From Chloroflexota bacterium (GTDB taxonomy: Bacteria > Chloroflexota > Dehalococcoidia > UBA2247 > RBG-13-53-26): a stretch of 36,672 nt of DNA. The position numbers and the translations under genes are program-made. Below are positions 16,316-25,187 of this stretch, piece by piece (position 1 is the first letter of the stretch; each line of letters starts with the position of its first letter). The notes beneath the pieces are model-generated. The model saw only the letters and a list, made by a program, of their open reading frames with translations, ran no database searches and was not told the DNA's origin. The DNA lies in the NCBI GenBank assembly GCA_026389585.1, contig JAPLHP010000052.1:1-36672 (forward strand). The letters are read 5' to 3'.

Positions 16316-17431
16316 ATGGCAAAGCGTGATTATTATGAGGTTCTGGGCATCGATAGAAACGCCGACGAAGCCACCATCAAAAAGGCCTACCGCAATCTGG
16401 CCATGCAACATCACCCCGATAAAAACCACAATGATGATCAGGCTGTAGAAAAAATGAAGCAAATCAACGAGGCCTACGCAGTCTTGTGTGATCCCCAAAA
16501 ACGTAGCCTGTATGACAGGCATGGTCATGCGGGCCTTGAGGGATATGCTCCGGAGGACATATTCCGTGGGGTGGATTTTGGCAGCCTATTCAGGGAGTCC
16601 GGGCTGGGGGGCTTCGGCGATAGTATCTTCGAGACCCTTTTTGGCGGGGGAACCACAACCAGAAGAGCCCCTGGAAGGGGCGTTGACCTCAGGTATGACC
16701 TCAGTGTGACACTGGAGGAGGTGGCCTCTGGTGTGGAGAAGACTGTGGAGTTGCCTAAAGCCGAGAGGTGCTCTGCATGCAATGGGACAGGTGCCCAGTC
16801 TGATGGCCTGGTAGATTGCCGCAAGTGTCGGGGCACTGGCCAGGTTGTCATGGAGCAGAGGTCGGGATATGGCATAATCAGGCAGATCATGGTCTGTGGC
16901 GATTGCCGGGGCAAGGGCAAGATCGTGAAGAAGGCCTGCAAGGAATGCCAGGGCAAGGGCATTATCGAGGGAACCAAGGAGATAAGAGTGATTGTCCCTG
17001 CCGGTGCCGACACGGGTCAGCAGATCAGGATTGAGGGAGAGGGTGGGATAGGCGAGAGACTTCATGGTGACCTCTATATCGTTCTTAATGTGGAGAAGCA
17101 TCCTGTTTTCGAGAGGCATGGCGACGATATCTATCTTCAGCAGGACATCAGATTCACTACAGCGGCTCTGGGCGGACAGGTGCAGGTGCGTGGACTCGAT
17201 GGTCATCTCGATCTTGACATAACTGAAGGGGCTCAGAGCGGGACGGTGTTCCGCATCACGGGCAAGGGTATTCCCCACCTGAGCCATCGCGGCAGGGGAG
17301 ACGAGTATGTTGTGGTCAGGGTAATCACCCCTACCAAACTGAGCCGTGAGGAAAAGGAGTTACTCAAGGGATTTGAAGGGCTGAGACAGAAATCAGGTAG
17401 TGACAAGCATAGCGGGGGTAGAAAGGTTTGA
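16316..17431 (+). CDS. dnaJ: Chaperone DnaJ (type I Hsp40)
   Basis: A 371-aa type I J-protein that delivers substrates to DnaK and stimulates its ATPase. The J-domain includes the HPD motif (33-35). A Gly/Phe-rich stretch follows (about 72-110), then four zinc-finger repeats of CxxCxGxG form at C152/C155, C168/C171, C194/C197 and C208/C211, and the C-terminal substrate-binding domains. The ATG at 16316 was chosen over an upstream in-frame start because GAGAGG sits about 8 nt before it and the family begins at MAKRDYYEVLG. dnaK and grpE are not adjacent. Confidence 0.96.
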   Translation: MAKRDYYEVLGIDRNADEATIKKAYRNLAMQHHPDKNHNDDQAVEKMKQINEAYAVLCDPQKRSLYDRHGHAGLEGYAPEDIFRGVDFGSLFRESGLGGFGDSIFETLFGGGTTTRRAPGRGVDLRYDLSVTLEEVASGVEKTVELPKAERCSACNGTGAQSDGLVDCRKCRGTGQVVMEQRSGYGIIRQIMVCGDCRGKGKIVKKACKECQGKGIIEGTKEIRVIVPAGADTGQQIRIEGEGGIGERLHGDLYIVLNVEKHPVFERHGDDIYLQQDIRFTTAALGGQVQVRGLDGHLDLDITEGAQSGTVFRITGKGIPHLSHRGRGDEYVVVRVITPTKLSREEKELLKGFEGLRQKSGSDKHSGGRKV

Positions 17432-17536
17432 ACCTTGCTCAGCCGCAGCGGGCCATAACAAGATACGGCGTGGAGAGGGAGTGCCGGGCACTCTAGCAAA
17501 GGAAGAAAACCAGTCCGCGCAGAAAAGAGAAAGGCA

Positions 17537-18187
17537 TTGGGAGAAGAGCTGGGGCGAATTGAGAAGCCGTCCGTCGAGTCCTTCGGACAGGAGAGAAAGC
17601 TCTTCGTCGTTCCCCTGATATTTCGGGGCGAAGATGCTCCGTCTGAGTATTCGGAGAAATTTGATCTCTACTGGCAGCAGGCCAGCGACCACATTGCCAG
17701 GCTGGAGTCGAAGATCGGCAGGGTCAACCGCATCTACCACGAATTGGTTGTGGTTGGTGGTGAAAAGGGTCTGGAGATGATAGAGAGGCTCAATCTCAGC
17801 AGTTGCCAGATCGTCAGGGAAGAGTGCCAGAATGGTGTTCAGCTAGAGGCCACGGATGACAGGGAACTGGCTGAGGAGAGCCTGGACTGGGAGAGATGCC
17901 TTCTGCTGGGTTTTATGAGCGATAAGGTGGCCCGGATGGTTGGTGAATTCTATGTTGAGGCTTCTCGGAAAAGGTATGAAGGCATTGCCAGGAAAATTGA
18001 TGAGACTCTGAAGGCTGGCGAAAGAGCGATCCTCTTCGTCAGCGAAGGGCACCCGATACAATTCCCTCAGGATATGCAGGTGTTCAGCGTATTTCCCCCC
18101 GCGCTGGACCAGATTCATAAGTGGTTACGCGACCGCTCAGAAGCCAAACAGGTGGAACCAGAGCAAGAGCCGCAGTCAGATTCTTAG
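17537..18187 (+). CDS. Conserved-looking hypothetical protein
   Basis: About 216 aa, soluble and acidic, no signal peptide. It has a beta/alpha-like core starting KLFVVPLIFRGEDAP, a long charged helical middle, a small cysteine set (C90, C97, C121) and a final domain with AILFVSEGHPIQFPQDMQVF followed by PPALDQIHKWLRD. The last segment vaguely recalls eRF1-like domains, but I would not assign a function. The frame opens at a TTG without a firm ribosome-binding site, and no better in-frame start was found. It follows dnaJ by about 100 bp on the same strand and may be co-transcribed with it. Confidence 0.65.
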   Translation: MGEELGRIEKPSVESFGQERKLFVVPLIFRGEDAPSEYSEKFDLYWQQASDHIARLESKIGRVNRIYHELVVVGGEKGLEMIERLNLSSCQIVREECQNGVQLEATDDRELAEESLDWERCLLLGFMSDKVARMVGEFYVEASRKRYEGIARKIDETLKAGERAILFVSEGHPIQFPQDMQVFSVFPPALDQIHKWLRDRSEAKQVEPEQEPQSDS

Positions 18188-18688
18188 CGCGACTGTGTCA
18201 AGAACCCTCAGGTGAATGTCCACCCGCGTCCGGACAAGCTGGCCGTCCGATTAGCCAACGTCCTTCCGCCCCATCGCCCGCAGAGCCACCCAGAGAGCGA
18301 CGGCAGCTATCGCCAGGGAAATGATGATGGAAACACAACCGGGTTGACATAGTTCGCCAGCTCGGCAGGACATGCCCCCACACAAATTCATCTGCACTAC
18401 CACTACCATTAAAAACGCCAGTGAAGACCTGAAATCCACCTATCGGTAAGTCTGCGATAATTAGGTTACATCAGTGTCTCATGTGATGTTGTTAGTCTCA
18501 CAAATCCTTCTCAATAATACTATCCATGTCTCTTATTCCCCACACTCTTCCGTCGTCTCAGCCTTTGACCAATCTGAAGTATTGCCTGCTGGAGGAAACG
18601 TTCTATTTCTTGGAATCCTTGAACTATATATGTCCTCTCGACTATTATAGGAAAGCCCAATTCCCTGGAGTCTTGGATTTGGGCGTGA
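18188..18688. other. 500-bp region with no secure gene
   Basis: This stretch between the hypothetical gene and mobA holds only one marginal candidate, a small membrane-type open frame on the minus strand (18251-18439). No terminator, promoter or repeat stood out. Confidence 0.5.
18251..18439 (-). CDS. Possible small membrane protein
   Basis: A 62-aa open frame starting at GTG, with a hydrophobic N-terminal stretch (LAFLMVVVVQM), a short loop holding three cysteines, and a convincing C-terminal transmembrane helix (VSIIISLAIAAVALWVALRAM) ending in a positively charged tail. The layout suits a small membrane protein, but there is no ribosome-binding site and it stands alone on the strand opposite to its neighbours. 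Confidence 0.25.
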   Translation of the reverse strand: MDFRSSLAFLMVVVVQMNLCGGMSCRAGELCQPGCVSIIISLAIAAVALWVALRAMGRKDVG

Positions 18689-19300
18689 ATGATGAACTCG
18701 ATTGTACTGGCCGGCGGCAAAGGGGTGCGGTTGGGGAGGGATAAGCTCTCGGAGCCTGTGGGCGGTCACTCCCTGCTCCAGAGGGTTGTTGATGTTCTGG
18801 AACTGGTCAGTGACCTGATTCTGGTAGTCATTGCTCAGAGACAGCATGGCCCTGCTCTATTGGCAACTGCAAAAGAGGCGAGGATCATAGCTGATTTCTA
18901 CCCTGGTAAGGGTGCCCTGGGCGGTATCTACACTGGCCTGGCAGCCTCCGTCTCGTCCCACAGCCTGGTAGTGGCGGGGGATATGCCCTTTCTCAGTTCT
19001 TCCCTGCTGCACTATCTGATGGAGATTTCGCCTAATTTTGACGTTGTCATGCCCAGAGTTAAAGGCGAAATAGAGCCGCTGCATGCCATCTACTCCAGGA
19101 ACTGCCTGGAACCCATCCGGCAGCAGATTGAACAGGGTGATCTCAGGATTAGGGGATTCTTTCAGCAGGTGAAGGTAAGGTATGTGGAAGAGGAGGAGAT
19201 GGATGGGTTCGATCCCAGGCATCTCAGCTTCTTCAATATCAACACCCCGGCGGATTTGAGAAAGGCAAAGGTGCAGTTGGGGGAATCTGACAACCCGTGA
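18689..19300 (+). CDS. mobA: Molybdenum cofactor guanylyltransferase MobA
   Basis: A 203-aa nucleotidyltransferase that joins GMP to molybdopterin to form the bis-MGD cofactor of enzymes such as formate dehydrogenase and other Mo/W oxidoreductases. Visible motifs are the GTP-binding LAGGKGVRLGRDK near the N-terminus, GGIYTGL (78-84), the metal-binding GDMPF (97-101), EPLHAIYS and the C-terminal NINTPADL. The glycine-rich loop has Val-Arg-Leu where many members have SSRMG. Tandem ATGs at 18689 and 18692 without a clear ribosome-binding site leave the exact start open. It is monocistronic. Confidence 0.92.
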   Translation: MMNSIVLAGGKGVRLGRDKLSEPVGGHSLLQRVVDVLELVSDLILVVIAQRQHGPALLATAKEARIIADFYPGKGALGGIYTGLAASVSSHSLVVAGDMPFLSSSLLHYLMEISPNFDVVMPRVKGEIEPLHAIYSRNCLEPIRQQIEQGDLRIRGFFQQVKVRYVEEEEMDGFDPRHLSFFNINTPADLRKAKVQLGESDNP

Positions 19301-19389
19301 GAGGCCCCATGCCCGTCAAAGGTCTCTGTTCCCCGCTTCCCTCCAGTGCGCAGTTGCAGAAATAGGCGTTATTCGCTTGTGGGGGGGAA

Positions 19390-19545
19390 GAGACCCTTCG
19401 CCTTCGCTCAGGGTGACAAGGAGCATAAATGTCATTCTGATATTGCCCACTGTGTCATTCTGAGCGAAGCGAAGAATCTCGATTGTTACGCTGATTTGTG
19501 CAACCAGGCACTAGTCTGTTGCCGTTACTGCGAAAGCAGGAATCC
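19390..19545. repeat. Cluster of dispersed-type intergenic repeats (CTGAGCGAAGCGAAG family)
   Basis: An inverted pair of the widespread CTGAGCGAAGCGAAG type lies at 19390-19418 (CTTCGCCTTCGCTCAG orientation) and 19453-19480. A partial copy, GTCATTCTGA, sits at 19431-19440. A third unit with the CTGC-GAAA-GCAG hairpin and AGGAATCC tail is at 19520-19545. The first two can pair into one large hairpin. Such units are common in many environmental bacterial genomes and are often mistranslated as a small protein. Confidence 0.75.
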
Positions 19546-19569
19546 TTGATTCCTCAGTTATGCCTGGTT

Positions 19570-20655
19570 CTACAGTTCAGTGTCTGCGGTTTGCTGGTCA
19601 AATCGAACCAGCAACTCGTTTAGCTTTGCCGAACTACTGCTTCTCATCGCGGCATCTTCACGGGAAATGATTCCGCTTTTCACCAGGTTGGCCATGGCCA
19701 TGTCCAGTGTCTGCATACCCTCTCTGCTGCCCATCTCCATATTAGGGGGTATTTCGAAATTCTTGTGGTCGCGGATGAGTCTCTTGATCACATTGTTAAC
19801 CAGCATGATCTCGACGGCAGCTACCCGCCCTCCCCCGATACGGGGTAGGAGGGCCTGTGAGAGTACTCCCTCTATCACTTGTGACAGCTGCAGCCTGACC
19901 TGCTGCTGCTGTCCATACGGGTACATATCAATTATGCGGTCAATGGATTGCGCTGCATCGATGGTATGTAGTGTGCCCAGCACTAGATGACCCGTCTCGG
20001 CAGCTGTCATTGCTGTGCTTGTTGTTTCCAGGTCACGCATCTCTCCGATGACAATGACATCCGGGTCATGGCGGAGGGCGTGTATTAGAGCGGTATGGAA
20101 AGACGTGGTGTCATCCCCCAGGTCTCGCTGTCGAATGATGCATTTGTTATTGTGGAATAAGTATTCAATGGGGTCTTCAATGGTGATGACACTCCGTCTT
20201 GCAGTCTGATTGAGGTGGTTAATCATTGCTGCCAGAGTACTCGACTTGCCACTATTGGCAGGGCCGGTTACCAGGATGAACCCTCTTGGCCTGAGAATAA
20301 GCTCCTTGCAGACTTGGGGTAGGCCCAGTTCATCAATAGATGGTATATCAACTGACACACGACGGAAGGCAAGGCTGATTGTGCCCCTCTGTTTCAATAC
20401 GTTAACCCGGAATCGAGCTAACCCGGAGATACTATAGGCAAGATCCAGTTCCATTTCTTTCTCAAAGGCGGTTCTTTGCTTTGCAATAGTAATTTGTTTG
20501 AAGAATGTATCGATATCTTCTCTTGTAAAAGGCGGTATATCCTCTTGCGGTGTGAGGGCGCCGTCAATACGGAACACTGGTGGGCTTGATACCATGAGGT
20601 GTAAATCTGAAGCACCTTTGGCTACCGTCTGTTGAAGAATTTCATCTATATCCAT
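19570..20655 (-). CDS. pilT: PilT-family type IV pilus retraction ATPase
   Basis: A 361-aa hexameric secretion ATPase that powers retraction of type IV pili. Features: N-terminal ASDLHL with VFRIDG, Walker A GPANSGKS (131-138), Asp box around ITIEDPIEY (158-165), Walker B VIVIGEMRD with E205, and the His box TGHLVLGTLHT (H223, H230). Walker A has GPAN where most PilTs have GPTG, still compatible with GxxxxGKS. GAGGTACTGGGA precedes the ATG. It is an orphan: no pilB, pilC or pilin gene is nearby, so partners must be elsewhere. Confidence 0.93.
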   Translation of the reverse strand: MDIDEILQQTVAKGASDLHLMVSSPPVFRIDGALTPQEDIPPFTREDIDTFFKQITIAKQRTAFEKEMELDLAYSISGLARFRVNVLKQRGTISLAFRRVSVDIPSIDELGLPQVCKELILRPRGFILVTGPANSGKSSTLAAMINHLNQTARRSVITIEDPIEYLFHNNKCIIRQRDLGDDTTSFHTALIHALRHDPDVIVIGEMRDLETTSTAMTAAETGHLVLGTLHTIDAAQSIDRIIDMYPYGQQQQVRLQLSQVIEGVLSQALLPRIGGGRVAAVEIMLVNNVIKRLIRDHKNFEIPPNMEMGSREGMQTLDMAMANLVKSGIISREDAAMRSSSSAKLNELLVRFDQQTADTEL

Positions 20656-21049
20656 TCCCAGTACCTCACAATTTCAATAGTAACCCGTGACATTGTCTTG
20701 CCAAATAAGCCCCGGACACAGTGTCATCAGGCGACGGGATTTTATCAATGTGGGTGCCCAAAATCTTTCTGCATGGTCTGCCCCTTCTTTGGGCACCATT
20801 CACTGCGCAGGGGAAAATGCCTTTATACTGGCAAAAGTTTGACCGAAGCTGCATGTCTTGGTAAGTCCCAAATGGACATTATTTGTGAGCTGGATGGCCC
20901 AAATAAAGGAAATCGTAATGTAGTTATATCTTAGAGGGAAGAATTTAGCCTGTCAACGGGATGATTTGGGGATGCTTCTACAGACTCACAAGACTCGTAG
21001 TGCCGTAGAAACGCTGACATGGCTGAAGGCAGTGACGGCTGCCCCGGGA
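20656..21049. other. 394-bp intergenic region with a 10-bp inverted repeat
   Basis: No gene is supported. GGTGCCCAAA (20753-20762) and TTTGGGCACC (20788-20797) are exact reverse complements separated by 25 bp, about 100-140 bp upstream of pilT on its transcribed side. This could be a regulator site or leader hairpin for pilT. Confidence 0.5.
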
Positions 21050-21259
21050 TCAAGGGTATAGCTGACGCCCGTCGTCGTCCTCGATGATGATAGCATTCTC
21101 GGGGCAGCTTTCGGCAGCCTCTAACAGCTTATCATTGTCTACAGAGGAGGGGGTGAGGACTACAACCTTGTTTTCATTATCAAGTTTGAAGACCGTCGGT
21201 GCAATGGCCACACAATTGCCCACGCCAAGGCACAAATCTCTATCTATCCTTACTTTCAT
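21050..21259 (-). CDS. Small single-cluster ferredoxin
   Basis: A 69-aa electron carrier with C10-x5-C16 and a distant C52-P, an arrangement of three cysteines with glycine at the usual fourth position. This fits a [3Fe-4S] or labile [4Fe-4S] single-cluster ferredoxin, as in bacterial cytochrome P450 partners. The strand order (MKVRIDRDLC ... ENAI) is typical. It is the last gene of the minus-strand ABC/DUF2318 operon, 38 bp after the DUF2318 gene, and could supply electrons to that system. Confidence 0.9.
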   Translation of the reverse strand: MKVRIDRDLCLGVGNCVAIAPTVFKLDNENKVVVLTPSSVDNDKLLEAAESCPENAIIIEDDDGRQLYP

Positions 21260-21297
21260 CTTGCCCTGATCCCTATTCTACCTCATTGAGGGGTGGT

Positions 21298-21855
21298 TCA
21301 GGGCAAACCGAGGCTCTGAGTGTTCTGATAAGCGGTTACCAGATCACCTATTGTCATTGTTATCCTGTCCCCGGTGATGGTGTGTGTCACCTCAGCCTTG
21401 GGGTAATTCCGGCATGCGCCACTTATCCCCTCGCCGGTGCCAGCCTTGAACTTGGTATGGCAGGTGTTGCAGTCGAGGGTGTCACCTGTCAGAGAGAAGC
21501 TCTCTGAGCGGCATGGCGGGCAGATGGCGGTTCGTACATAGATTTCTCCACCCAGTTTGTATGCCATGAAGGCCATGCTGGTGCCCTCACTGGTAACCCT
21601 GAAGTGGACTATCTTGCCACTATCTACCTCACTCAGAGGAATAGACACTGTATTCCCCTCTACCTGGGCATCGAGCCATGTCGGCTGTACTGCCTCTCCT
21701 GTTGTTCCGGCCGGGCTACTGCCACGGCAACACGACCTGCTGCTGGTACTGCCGTCACGACAGCTTCCATAAGCGGTATACCCAACCACCGCCAGTGTTC
21801 CGGCTAATATCAATGCCAACGCCGCCAGTGCTATCAATGCTATTCTGGTCTTCAT
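21298..21855 (-). CDS. DUF2318-type predicted Fe-S membrane-anchored protein
   Basis: A 185-aa exported or membrane-anchored protein with one N-terminal hydrophobic helix (about 5-28). The outer domain has the DUF2318 signature: AICPPCRSES (C112, C115), LDCNTCHTKF (C129, C132-H133) and C148 in ISGACRN, plus an early C32 and C42-C43 pair. DUF2318 proteins accompany FtsX-type permeases and iron or copper transport genes in the Campylobacter p19 and related loci, where they are thought to handle metal or redox at the membrane. The ATG overlaps the ATPase stop by four bases (ATGA), showing translational coupling. Confidence 0.85.
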   Translation of the reverse strand: MKTRIALIALAALALILAGTLAVVGYTAYGSCRDGSTSSRSCCRGSSPAGTTGEAVQPTWLDAQVEGNTVSIPLSEVDSGKIVHFRVTSEGTSMAFMAYKLGGEIYVRTAICPPCRSESFSLTGDTLDCNTCHTKFKAGTGEGISGACRNYPKAEVTHTITGDRITMTIGDLVTAYQNTQSLGLP

Positions 21856-22565
21856 CTCACTTTTCCCTCCTTTTCGTATGGTCTTTCACATCTTTCCTGT
21901 TCCACTTCATTTACCATCTCTCCATCACGCAATGTCACGATTCTTTTGGCCCGTCTGGCTATGTCAGGGCTGTGGGTGACCATGATGATGGTATGCCCAT
22001 CTTCATTCGCCTGCCGAAAGAGATTTATGATTTCCATCCCCGTTTTCTGGTCCACGTTGCCGGTAGGCTCGTCTGCCAGGATAAGCGAGCAACCGTTGAC
22101 CAGAGCTCTGGCGATGGCCACCCTTTGCTGCTCTCCACCGCTCAATTGGCTGGGTTTGTGCTTCACCCTCTTCTCCAACCCCACCTTTTGCAGTATTTCC
22201 ACAGCCCTTTTCTCATCAGCCTTCGCTGGTCCGCCGAAGGTCAGGGGCAAAAGCACATTCTCCAGGGCAGTGAGGGAGGGGATCAGATGATATTGCTGAA
22301 ACACATAGGCTACCTTCCGTCTCCTGATATCAACCAAGTCGTTCTCGCTCAGGTTGTCGATGCGTCTCCCATCCAGGATCACCTCCCCGCTGGAGGCGTG
22401 TTCCAATCCACCGATTACGTTAAGGAGGGTGGACTTCCCACTTCCAGAGGGGCCGGTAATGGCTAAGAAACCACCATCTTCTACGTGCATACTGATATCA
22501 TTCAGGGCTACTACTCTGGCGGAGCCCTCACCATAGGTTTTCGATACGTTATTGATCTCCAGCAT
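21852..22565 (-). CDS. ABC transporter ATP-binding protein (MacB/LolD type)
   Basis: A 237-aa ATPase: Walker A GPSGSGKST (38-46), Q-loop VFQQYHLIP (88-96), signature LSGGEQQR (141-148), Walker B LILADEP (161-167) and the H-loop in MVTHS. The sequence LTALENVLLPL and NVDQKTG places it in the FtsX-linked (MacB/LolD) group. It energises the permease encoded 10 bp upstream. Membrane-associated, cytoplasmic face. Confidence 0.94.
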   Translation of the reverse strand: MLEINNVSKTYGEGSARVVALNDISMHVEDGGFLAITGPSGSGKSTLLNVIGGLEHASSGEVILDGRRIDNLSENDLVDIRRRKVAYVFQQYHLIPSLTALENVLLPLTFGGPAKADEKRAVEILQKVGLEKRVKHKPSQLSGGEQQRVAIARALVNGCSLILADEPTGNVDQKTGMEIINLFRQANEDGHTIIMVTHSPDIARRAKRIVTLRDGEMVNEVEQERCERPYEKEGKVR

Positions 22566-22575
22566 TCTGTCACCC

Positions 22576-23766
22576 CTATAGTGATCTCAGTGAATCGGCT
22601 ACCCTGATATGAGATGCCCGCAATGCAGGGTACACGCTGGCCACAATAGTCACTAAAATAGCAAGACCGAGAGCGGGCAGCAGGTACTGTGGGGCATAGC
22701 TGACAGCCAGGCCATCGAAGATGAGAGGGCCGAGCACGTATGACAGCAATGTACCTGCTATGTACCCTATTATGCCGCCCACCACCCCGACAGCGATAGC
22801 CTCGTAGATAAACATACTCACTATCTGTTTGCGTGAGGCCCCCACTGCTTTCATAATGCCAATGTCTTTGATGCGCTCGTGGACAGAGGCCATCATGGTA
22901 TTCACTACCCCGAAGCCACCTACCACCAGGGTAATGCCGGCTAAGGCCAGCATGAAGCGATTGATCTTTCCCACCAGATTCATTTCAGTTTCCGCTATCT
23001 GCCTTACGGCCACGGCACGGACTCCTGGGATAGTCTTGTTGATAGAATCGGCAATGGACTCCACAGGGCAGGCAGAGCACAGGGCGCGAATGTCCATCGA
23101 GGAAATCAGCCCCTCCTTCCCAAAGGCCTGCTGAACTGTTTTCAGAGGGGCGAATATCTGATAGTCATCCTGCGAGCCTGTCTCTCCAAGGATGCCGACG
23201 ATGGTTACATCTTGCCCGTTGATAGCGATGCTGTCTCCTGGATCGACGCCCAGTATGGAGCTTGCCCTGGTTCCCAGTATGGCTTCATTCTGCTGTTCCG
23301 GATACCTTCCTCCTGACATTTCCCACCAGCTCTTGATGAGCCTTTCCTGCTCCGGGTTGAAGCCTACTACCATGATAGATGTTCCCTTTACTATTGTGTT
23401 CATGTAGAGCTTGGGGGCAATGGTGGCGATATCTCCGTTGTCCTGGATATCAAGCGCATTTCGTATTGCTCCGTCGGCAATCTGTCTGATCTCAGGCAGC
23501 TTATCTTCAGCAATGTAGTTCTCCCCAACAGCCAGGCTGCCCAATCTCAAATCTCCCAGCTTCAGATCGACGTCGTTGATGGCTGGCATGACTGTCATGT
23601 TGGCGCCGTACTTATCTATCTCACTGTAAATCCTCTGCTCACCGGAGCGGGCCACCGTCAACACGGCCACCACTGCTGCCACGCCGACAGCCACGCCCAG
23701 AGCCGTATATAAAACCCGCCGCCTTCTGCGCAAGGTGTCCTTAGCCACTACCTGGAGTAATCTCAT
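22576..23766 (-). CDS. ABC transporter permease (MacB/FtsX type)
   Basis: A 396-aa permease with the MacB layout: one N-terminal helix (about 17-40), a large extracytoplasmic domain (about 45-265) with the ILGTRASSILGVDPGDSI motif, then three C-terminal helices with the FtsX signature KDIGIMKAVGASRKQI. The outer domain has a CSACP cysteine pair near residue 230. Together with the ATPase it makes a mechanotransmission-type transporter. The partner DUF2318 protein suggests a metal or redox role; the cargo is unknown. Confidence 0.93.
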   Translation of the reverse strand: MRLLQVVAKDTLRRRRRVLYTALGVAVGVAAVVAVLTVARSGEQRIYSEIDKYGANMTVMPAINDVDLKLGDLRLGSLAVGENYIAEDKLPEIRQIADGAIRNALDIQDNGDIATIAPKLYMNTIVKGTSIMVVGFNPEQERLIKSWWEMSGGRYPEQQNEAILGTRASSILGVDPGDSIAINGQDVTIVGILGETGSQDDYQIFAPLKTVQQAFGKEGLISSMDIRALCSACPVESIADSINKTIPGVRAVAVRQIAETEMNLVGKINRFMLALAGITLVVGGFGVVNTMMASVHERIKDIGIMKAVGASRKQIVSMFIYEAIAVGVVGGIIGYIAGTLLSYVLGPLIFDGLAVSYAPQYLLPALGLAILVTIVASVYPALRASHIRVADSLRSL

Positions 23767-23867
23767 TTTTGCCTCTCTATAACCTCTGCCCCTTCTTACC
23801 TTCCGGCATGTGGTCTAAAGTGCAGACTACGTGTCGAGATCCTGTCCTTTTCACTTTTGACGTCTGG

Positions 23868-24347
23868 CTAAGCGGTCTTGGCCTTTGCCTTAGCCTTAGC
23901 CAATTGAAACAATACTATGCCTGTCCCGCCGAGGGCGATCCCGGTGACCACCATGAAAATGCCGCTGACAATGGTGACAGTGGTAAGGCCCAGGCTGGCA
24001 ACACCAAGGTACAGAGAGTTCTCCAGGTTTAGTGCCTGCGTGTATCTAAGTTGATTGATGTTCGTGGGGTCATAGCTTGCTCCACCTGTTACCTCCTTAT
24101 AGGTTCCATATTGTTCAAGTCGGTGCCCCCTTATGGTATCAGCAGCTTTCTGAGCTTCGGCGGCAGAATCGACTAGGTCCCCCTGAGCTGCTCCTTCGAC
24201 ACCCAACGTAACCTGCTCCTCGCGCATTGCGTTCTTGATAAAAGTGGCCTTAGACTGGCCTTCGACGATGAAGGCTGTGCCCATTGCTACCCCAGCCACC
24301 CCCAGAGCCAGAACTGCTATTGCGATATATCGTCCTATACGTGACAT
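23868..24347 (-). CDS. Hypothetical membrane protein, first gene of the ABC/DUF2318 operon
   Basis: A 159-aa protein with an N-terminal helix (about 6-29), an outer domain of about 80 residues and a second hydrophobic region (about 112-150), then a Lys/Ala-rich tail (AKAKAKAKTA). No recognised family and no cysteines. A strong GAAGGAGG about 8 nt before the ATG supports the start. It precedes the permease by about 100 bp on the same strand, so is probably co-transcribed and may be an accessory subunit. Confidence 0.7.
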   Translation of the reverse strand: MSRIGRYIAIAVLALGVAGVAMGTAFIVEGQSKATFIKNAMREEQVTLGVEGAAQGDLVDSAAEAQKAADTIRGHRLEQYGTYKEVTGGASYDPTNINQLRYTQALNLENSLYLGVASLGLTTVTIVSGIFMVVTGIALGGTGIVLFQLAKAKAKAKTA

Positions 24348-24968
24348 TTGCTTGCCTCCTTCTTCAACTATTCAGGGCCACATTTGAGTGCCTACGGTGC
24401 TGTCTTTTCTGTGCATCTGAGCAATGGCGCCTTTGCCCAGAACCGGCACTGGTATTGCTATATGATTGCTCTGACTCTGCCATTCTCACCTCCTTTAGGC
24501 ACCTGTCGTTGCCAGATCTAGTAGATCATGGCATCACCTATATCCGTTCAGATGTCCCGAATGGCGCAGGTACTTGCAGTCTTGCATACTGCACTATATT
24601 TACTAAAATGATCAATATCATCAAGTTAGTAATGATTATATCAGGCATTGTGAAAGCTGTCAATACCTGATATATTCCGGGCGAATCCTGCCATAATCGA
24701 ATGATTTCCTCCATGTGTGCAGTAGTCATTACAGGTTGATTCATTTCATTGGCGTATCGATCCCGATTTGTCTGTAAAGGACGGCTGTATTGCTTGTGTA
24801 TCCTGTAGCCTGTGTGCGAGTTTGACGTTTGAGAAGGGGATGGCGTAAGATGGATTTGAGATAAAAGTTGCATACAGGAGTGAAGAACTGGCCTAAAGTA
24901 AACTAAGGTTTTGGAGGAAGGGGTAGAGTTGGGGTTTGGATCAAGAATTGAGTACGTGGAGGTAGAAC
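24348..24968. other. 620-bp divergent intergenic region
   Basis: It lies between the start of the minus-strand operon and the start of the nifU-like gene, so it should hold both promoters, but no clear sigma70 pair was found. TTACTAA (24600-24606) and TTAGTAA (24626-24632) enclose an inner ATGAT/ATCAT pair, giving an AT-rich nested inverted repeat. An open frame at 24538-24873 (minus) is not convincing. Confidence 0.5.
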
Positions 24969-25187
24969 ATGAAGGAAAAGGTTGAAGCGGTACTGGCTAA
25001 GATAAGACCTAATTTGCAGGCAGACGGTGGTGATGTGGAGTTGGTGGATGTCAAGTCCGGTGTTGTAAGGGTAAGGCTCAAGGGTGCCTGCGGAGGTTGC
25101 CCCATGGCTGCCATAACTCTAAAGGATGGAATTGAGAGGGCGCTTAAAGAAGAGGTGCCGGGGATCAAGCAGGTAGTGGCTGTCTGA
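24969..25187 (+). CDS. NifU-like (NFU domain) Fe-S scaffold protein
   Basis: A 72-aa stand-alone NFU domain. It carries the family motif [13 protein letters not shown] and the cluster-binding pair C41-GG-C44 in [18 protein letters not shown]. Such proteins bind and pass on [4Fe-4S] clusters to client enzymes such as hydrogenase or ferredoxin. GGAGG lies about 7 nt upstream of the ATG. It heads a short plus-strand run with a degenerate paralogue and an FmdB gene. Confidence 0.93.
   Translation: MKEKVEAVLAKIRPNLQADGGDVELVDVKSGVVRVRLKGACGGCPMAAITLKDGIERALKEEVPGIKQVVAV

Noticed and set aside
19346-19549. Open frame of 67 codons (plus strand)
   Set aside because: It is a translation of the CTGAGCGAAGCGAAG-type intergenic repeats; this kind of spurious protein is common wherever these repeats occur.
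24538-24873. 111-codon minus-strand frame with a hydrophobic C-terminus
   Set aside because: No ribosome-binding site, no family, and it runs across the nested inverted repeat; kept as intergenic.
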